Assembly (NCBI GenBank): GCA_027578815.1
Contig: JANBTH010000366.1
Span: forward strand, 1-19,128
DNA length: 19,128 nucleotides
Direction of reading: 5' to 3'
Source: Coemansia sp. RSA 1804
Lineage: Eukaryota; Kickxellomycota; Kickxellomycetes; Kickxellales; Kickxellaceae
In this document: one piece after another, positions 15,985 through 19,128 of the stretch
Position numbering within the stretch: position 1 is the first letter of the stretch
Layout: each line of letters opens with the position of its first letter
The notes under the pieces: model-generated
What the model was told of the DNA's origin: nothing
The model's database searches: none
The model's input: the letters and a program-made list of their open reading frames with translations, nothing else
Translations under genes and position numbers: made by a program

Positions 15985-17793
15985 CTACATTATGAATATA
16001 GTGTTCATGTCCATCAGCCGGCCAGTGCTGAGCTGAGGAACCTGGGTGTATTTGGCAGCAAGGCGTTTCCGGATGTCCTGCAGGAGCTGAACATAGGTCT
16101 GGTGCGGATTGTTATTCATGCTTGAGATAAGAGCGTACGACATGGCGCCGGTAAACGCAAGATCCTCGGTCTTTGTATCCGCAGAGGTCTGGTCGTCCTT
16201 GCATCCAGAGAACATGACAACGTCGCCCAACGTGCTCTTTGTCCTGCGCGCAGTGTCAAGCTTCGAGTCGCCAGTAAGTGCCATGTCAACAGACTTTGCA
16301 AAGCCCTTGAGGGCGCCGGCAATGTTGCCCTGCAGGTACAGGTTCCCTGCCGCCATAAGGCCCTTTCCGGCATAGGTGATGGCCTTCTCGTTCTTCAGCT
16401 TGCCCAGATGGTTGTACATGAAGGGAAGGTCCAGGGCGGTGGCCGAGTGACAGCAGTCAAAGATAGCCGTGAGACGCGCACCTCGCGGAAGAGGACGCAC
16501 CATAATAGCATTCATGTCATCATCGACTATCTGGCCCTTTGACTCAAAGTCGACCGGACATATGGTCTCATCCCTGCCATCAATCTCTTCGCTGTCGTTG
16601 CTCTCTACAGTCGTTCCGTGGCCAGAGTAGTGGAAGAAGAACGAGTCGTTCATCCGTGCATCGCTGACAAGCCATTTCATCGCCTTGATGATGTTTTCAT
16701 GCGTCGGCATGCGGCGTTTGTTGTCTCGCTGATCGTCGGTGAGGATAACCATGTCATCCTCCTTGAAACCAAAGTGCTCCATAATGAACTTTTTCATGTT
16801 GTGCACATCGTTGATGCATCCCTTGAGCAGGTGCTTGCTTCCAAAGTAGTTGATTCCAATAAGAAGCGCACGCTTGCGCCCTTGACAGTTGGAAAGCGTA
16901 ACCTTGCTGGCCTCCTGTTGCAGCTCTTGCGGAATGTTGTACGTGGGAATGTTCCCGTGCGTAGGCCTGACATGTCCACCTCCGCCATTATTTTGCTGCT
17001 GCTGCATAGGCGACATTGGCGTATGTGGTTGGTGCCACGTTGGAAAGTTGTTGTTGCTAAAGTCAATGTCTTCAATTCTATGCCGCACAACCGGCATATT
17101 CATTGGAGGCGCCTGTCCGTATTCGCCGCTAGGCGGCCCATAGCCCTCGCCAGGCATCCCATACCCACTGGGTGGGCCTGAAGAACCCATCGGTGGGGGT
17201 GGGGGTGGGAAGCTGCCCGCATACCCCTCTCCTGGGAACCTGGGGCCGTCGAATCTCTGGCCGGAGCCAAAGCTGTCAGGAGGGCCGCCATAGCCTTCCT
17301 CTGGAAAGCGTGAAGGCGGCGGTGGCGGCCCACGGTGCTGCTGGTTGCGTGACAGGTGCTGTGGTGGAGGTGGGCCCCCAGAGCCGTATGCGTACCCGTC
17401 GTTTTGGGCATAGCCTTGGCCAGGGAATCTCTGCGGCGGCGGCGGCGGCGGCGGCGGCGGCTGCTGGTACGCCTGGTTGCCTCCGTAGCCCCCTTGGTTG
17501 TAATCACCGCCGTTATAGCTGCTGCCGCTATCGTTGTAGCTATTACCGCCGTTGTATCCGCCATTTTCGCCGTTGTATCCGTAATCGCCACCGCCGTAGC
17601 CGTACCCCCCGCCATTTCCGCCATAGTTACGGCTCCCTTCATAGTCGCCTTGAGGTGGCGGATTGTTGTAGCCTCCCCCAGGCATCTGCACGGGCATTCC
17701 CCCAAACTGCTGCTGTTGCTGCTGCTGAGGAGGAGGTGGTGGTCCGCCATTGTATTGGCGTTGCTGATTGTGATATTGCTCACCAGGAAACAT
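15985..17793 (-). CDS. Type I metacaspase (caspase-like cysteine peptidase, clan CD)
   Basis: The protein has 602 residues from the ATG complemented at 17791-17793. The prodomain (about 1-300) is rich in Gly, Tyr, Asn, Pro and Gln, with GGYGYGGG/YNGG repeats, poly-Gln and poly-Pro runs, as in fungal type I metacaspases but longer than yeast Mca1. The caspase-like domain begins near 305 (GRKRALLIGINYFGS). The catalytic His is H392 in FHYSGHGT and the catalytic Cys is C448 in AIFDCCHSATALDLP. Calcium-site and substrate-pocket segments such as DGRDETICPVDF are present, and the small-subunit region ends in LSTGRLMDMNTIFIM. Metacaspases cleave after Arg/Lys, not Asp, usually depend on calcium, and act in stress responses, protein quality control and cell death. 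The residue after CHS is Ala where family members normally have Gly (CHSG). Coding is uninterrupted. It faces the transporter tail to tail. Confidence 0.95.
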   Translation of the reverse strand: MFPGEQYHNQQRQYNGGPPPPPQQQQQQQFGGMPVQMPGGGYNNPPPQGDYEGSRNYGGNGGGYGYGGGDYGYNGENGGYNGGNSYNDSGSSYNGGDYNQGGYGGNQAYQQPPPPPPPPPQRFPGQGYAQNDGYAYGSGGPPPPQHLSRNQQHRGPPPPPSRFPEEGYGGPPDSFGSGQRFDGPRFPGEGYAGSFPPPPPPMGSSGPPSGYGMPGEGYGPPSGEYGQAPPMNMPVVRHRIEDIDFSNNNFPTWHQPHTPMSPMQQQQNNGGGGHVRPTHGNIPTYNIPQELQQEASKVTLSNCQGRKRALLIGINYFGSKHLLKGCINDVHNMKKFIMEHFGFKEDDMVILTDDQRDNKRRMPTHENIIKAMKWLVSDARMNDSFFFHYSGHGTTVESNDSEEIDGRDETICPVDFESKGQIVDDDMNAIMVRPLPRGARLTAIFDCCHSATALDLPFMYNHLGKLKNEKAITYAGKGLMAAGNLYLQGNIAGALKGFAKSVDMALTGDSKLDTARRTKSTLGDVVMFSGCKDDQTSADTKTEDLAFTGAMSYALISSMNNNPHQTYVQLLQDIRKRLAAKYTQVPQLSTGRLMDMNTIFIM

Positions 17794-18018
17794 TTACAGA
17801 TCGAGAGACAAATGATGGACAAATGATTGGGCCACCACAACAATAGACTGAACTATAAGGAAGGTGAAGCAAAGAAAAGAGAAAAAGAAAAGAGTAGAAA
17901 AGGTTATCAAGAATAATAATTCTTCAAAAGAGAGAAGCGTAGAACAGAAAGCTGCTGACCCACAGCACAAGCATGGAACAAAAAGGCATTGCGTTGCAGA
18001 CAATGAGGAAAAGGTCTC

Positions 18019-18387
18019 ATGACTGCCCATGATTCGGCTGTGCCTTTTTTACCCATGATTCAGAAATCACGCAGCGCCTTCGGATGTGTGATACCATCCC
18101 ATAGATTTTGCAGCAGGTGCTGGGCGCCGCAGAACTACAAGAGCGGCCGGAGATGGTGCCCCTCTAAAAATCAGTGCGGGCTCTTTGTGCGGCTCGTGCA
18201 AATAACCGTGTTTCTGGTGGCCCTGTACATTTATTTTTCTGTGGCCAGACTAGAGTCAATTTTGTACGTAGACAGAGGCAGCACTCCGTTGCTCATCTTA
18301 ATGCCTTGTGCTGTTGTAGCCGGGGTAGCGTGGCGGCGAAAGCCATCCTGCTACCCCGTTGTTGCTGCTGCTTCAGCGGGCTGGTAG
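18019..18387 (+). CDS. Possible small membrane protein, hypothetical
   Basis: A 122-codon ORF from ATG 18019 lies in the large divergent intergenic region. Its product has two adjacent hydrophobic stretches, VRLVQITVFLVALYIYFSV and STPLLILMPCAVVAGVAW, and a Cys-rich first half (FCSRCWAP, WCPSK). I recognise no family. It contains the 18321-18358 hairpin within its last third and overlaps the upstream region of the neighbouring gene. It may be a chance ORF, and I give it a low probability of being translated. Confidence 0.2.
   Translation: MTAHDSAVPFLPMIQKSRSAFGCVIPSHRFCSRCWAPQNYKSGRRWCPSKNQCGLFVRLVQITVFLVALYIYFSVARLESILYVDRGSTPLLILMPCAVVAGVAWRRKPSCYPVVAAASAGW
18321..18358. repeat. Perfect 9-bp inverted repeat (hairpin)
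   Basis: CGGGGTAGC (18321-18329) is followed after 20 bases by its exact reverse complement GCTACCCCG (18350-18358). The loop contains a further TGGC/GCCA pair (18331-18334 with 18342-18345), so a stacked hairpin is possible. Confidence 0.6.
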
Positions 18388-18702
18388 AGCGTACATTTTT
18401 AGTCGTAATTGGATTCACCAACTCGGAAATGAAGAGGGCCAATCAGAATACTGGCCAGTGCCGTGTTCTGGCGCTACAGCCCTCTCACACTGGTGCTGCG
18501 GCCGCAGCTGATGGAAATAGAAGCCATTTTTTTCCTGGAAGAAAGGTTAATTTATAAAACACAAAAACTCGTTCTCTTTCCAAGAAATGGCCTTTTCTTC
18601 TTCGCTTGTCACTTGATTTGCAATTATTTCTACTTAATTCAAACTAAGACAAATCGAAGCTTCTGCTTTTTCCGTCCTTATATATTTGAAACCACAAACA
18701 GA

Positions 18703-19128
18703 ATGTCTGGACAAACGCCGGCTTCTTACGAACATGCGAAATCCGCACAGGAAGGACGCCGCAGTGTGACTTTTGCTGACGATGCCATGCCAAAGCGAAA
18801 GATGACAAAGCTGTTGGACAGTGGCGGCTACACCATACCTGAAAGCCCGTCTTCCGACGCGACAGGTCGTCAGCAAGAATACAGCCACAATGGCGACGAT
18901 GATGCTAATGAGGGCCATATAAGCAATGAAGAAGACGAGGTGGGCTATGGCGATGAAGAGGACTACAGCTCCGATGAGTACGATCCAAAGGAGCAGGCAA
19001 AGAAGGATGTCGAGAGCGGGCTTTTGCCAAAGGCTGCAACGGCGTCGTTTGCACAGGAAGCCGATGATGCTGAGGACGAGTACGGCATGCTGGCTATGCC
19101 ACAGCGTGATGCAGCGTCTGGTATGTTC
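18703..19128 (+). CDS. Acidic N-terminus of an unidentified protein (runs off right edge)
   Basis: An ATG at 18703 (agaATGTCT) opens a frame that stays open for 142 codons to the window end. The sequence begins MSGQTPASYEHAKSAQEGRR and has a short basic patch (MPKRKMTKLL). It then has a long Asp/Glu-rich stretch (NEEDEVGYGDEEDYSSDEYD), followed by KEQAKKDVESGLLPKAATAS. It looks like a disordered cytosolic or nuclear leader of a larger protein. A CCAAT box and TATA-like sequences lie upstream. I do not recognise the family, and the informative part lies outside the window. Confidence 0.7.
   Translation, partial: MSGQTPASYEHAKSAQEGRRSVTFADDAMPKRKMTKLLDSGGYTIPESPSSDATGRQQEYSHNGDDDANEGHISNEEDEVGYGDEEDYSSDEYDPKEQAKKDVESGLLPKAATASFAQEADDAEDEYGMLAMPQRDAASGMF

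Larger units (their letters stand above)
17794..18702. promoter_or_regulatory. Divergent intergenic region between metacaspase and the right-edge gene
   Basis: About 909 bp serving two divergent genes. Next to the metacaspase start the plus strand is purine-rich, giving a pyrimidine-rich leader on the coding strand. Toward the right-edge gene there is a CCAAT box at 18439-18443 (ggCCAATcag), a TATAAA at 18553-18558 and a TTATATATT at 18678-18686. In between lie a possible small membrane ORF and a strong hairpin, listed separately. Confidence 0.45.

Noticed and set aside
17100..17843. 247-codon minus-strand ORF overlapping the metacaspase prodomain
   Set aside because: It is the repeat-rich prodomain read in another frame, giving low-complexity Ala/Thr/Arg sequence. 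The metacaspase frame is the one that continues into the catalytic domain.
18019..18600. Possible tRNA or rRNA fragment around the GC-rich hairpin region
   Set aside because: No cloverleaf spacing, no T-loop GGTTCGAATCC-like box and no A-box were found near the stem.

Overview
The window looks like nuclear DNA of an early-diverging, intron-poor fungus. A Kickxellomycotina- or Mucoromycota-type genome is my inference from gene content and the style of the transposon-encoded HTH protein; nothing here fixes the species. Every host gene seen can be read as one long ORF. The host genes are rich in CpG.

Layout: (1) 1-113, minus strand, the first codons of a VPS36-like ESCRT-II subunit running off the left edge. 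(2) 453-4907, plus, a very large Zn(II)2Cys6 transcription factor, divergent from VPS36. (3) 5104-8064, minus, a 986-residue low-complexity protein of unknown function whose first ~50 residues are the UBA domain of a p47/Shp1 protein. (4) 8496-12511, a 4,016-bp transposon with ~150-bp terminal inverted repeats, flanked on both sides by the dinucleotide TA. It carries a decayed HTH protein of Tc1/mariner type and a decayed Fanzor (eukaryotic TnpB-like RNA-guided nuclease) gene. (5) 12684-14021, plus, a complete p47/Shp1-type UBA-SEP-UBX Cdc48 cofactor. (6) 14724-15638, plus, a GPR1/FUN34/YaaH (acetate transporter family) membrane protein. (7) 15985-17793, minus, a type I metacaspase with a long Gly/Tyr/Pro/Gln-rich prodomain. 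(8) 18703-19128, plus, the acidic N-terminus of an unrecognised protein running off the right edge.

The most interesting part is the centre. The complete p47 gene and the 986-residue gene lie head to head and share a 256-bp inverted repeat that is identical by eye. It covers the 5' UTR and the whole UBA-coding segment. The left gene therefore looks like a chimera: a duplicated, inverted p47 promoter/UBA exon joined to a different ORF. The Fanzor transposon sits between these two heads.

The Fanzor gene keeps recognisable RuvC-I, RuvC-II and zinc-finger regions. It has at least four in-frame stops, all TGA, plus one frameshift. One TGA falls exactly where the family has Arg, just before the RuvC-III Asp. 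The Fanzor gene contains only about four CpG dinucleotides in 1.86 kb, while the transposon termini and the host genes are CpG-rich. This suggests decay by 5-methylcytosine deamination (CGA to TGA). The copy is almost certainly inactive, but it documents a Fanzor-bearing TA-target transposon in this lineage. All similarity calls are from reading the sequence; no database search was run.
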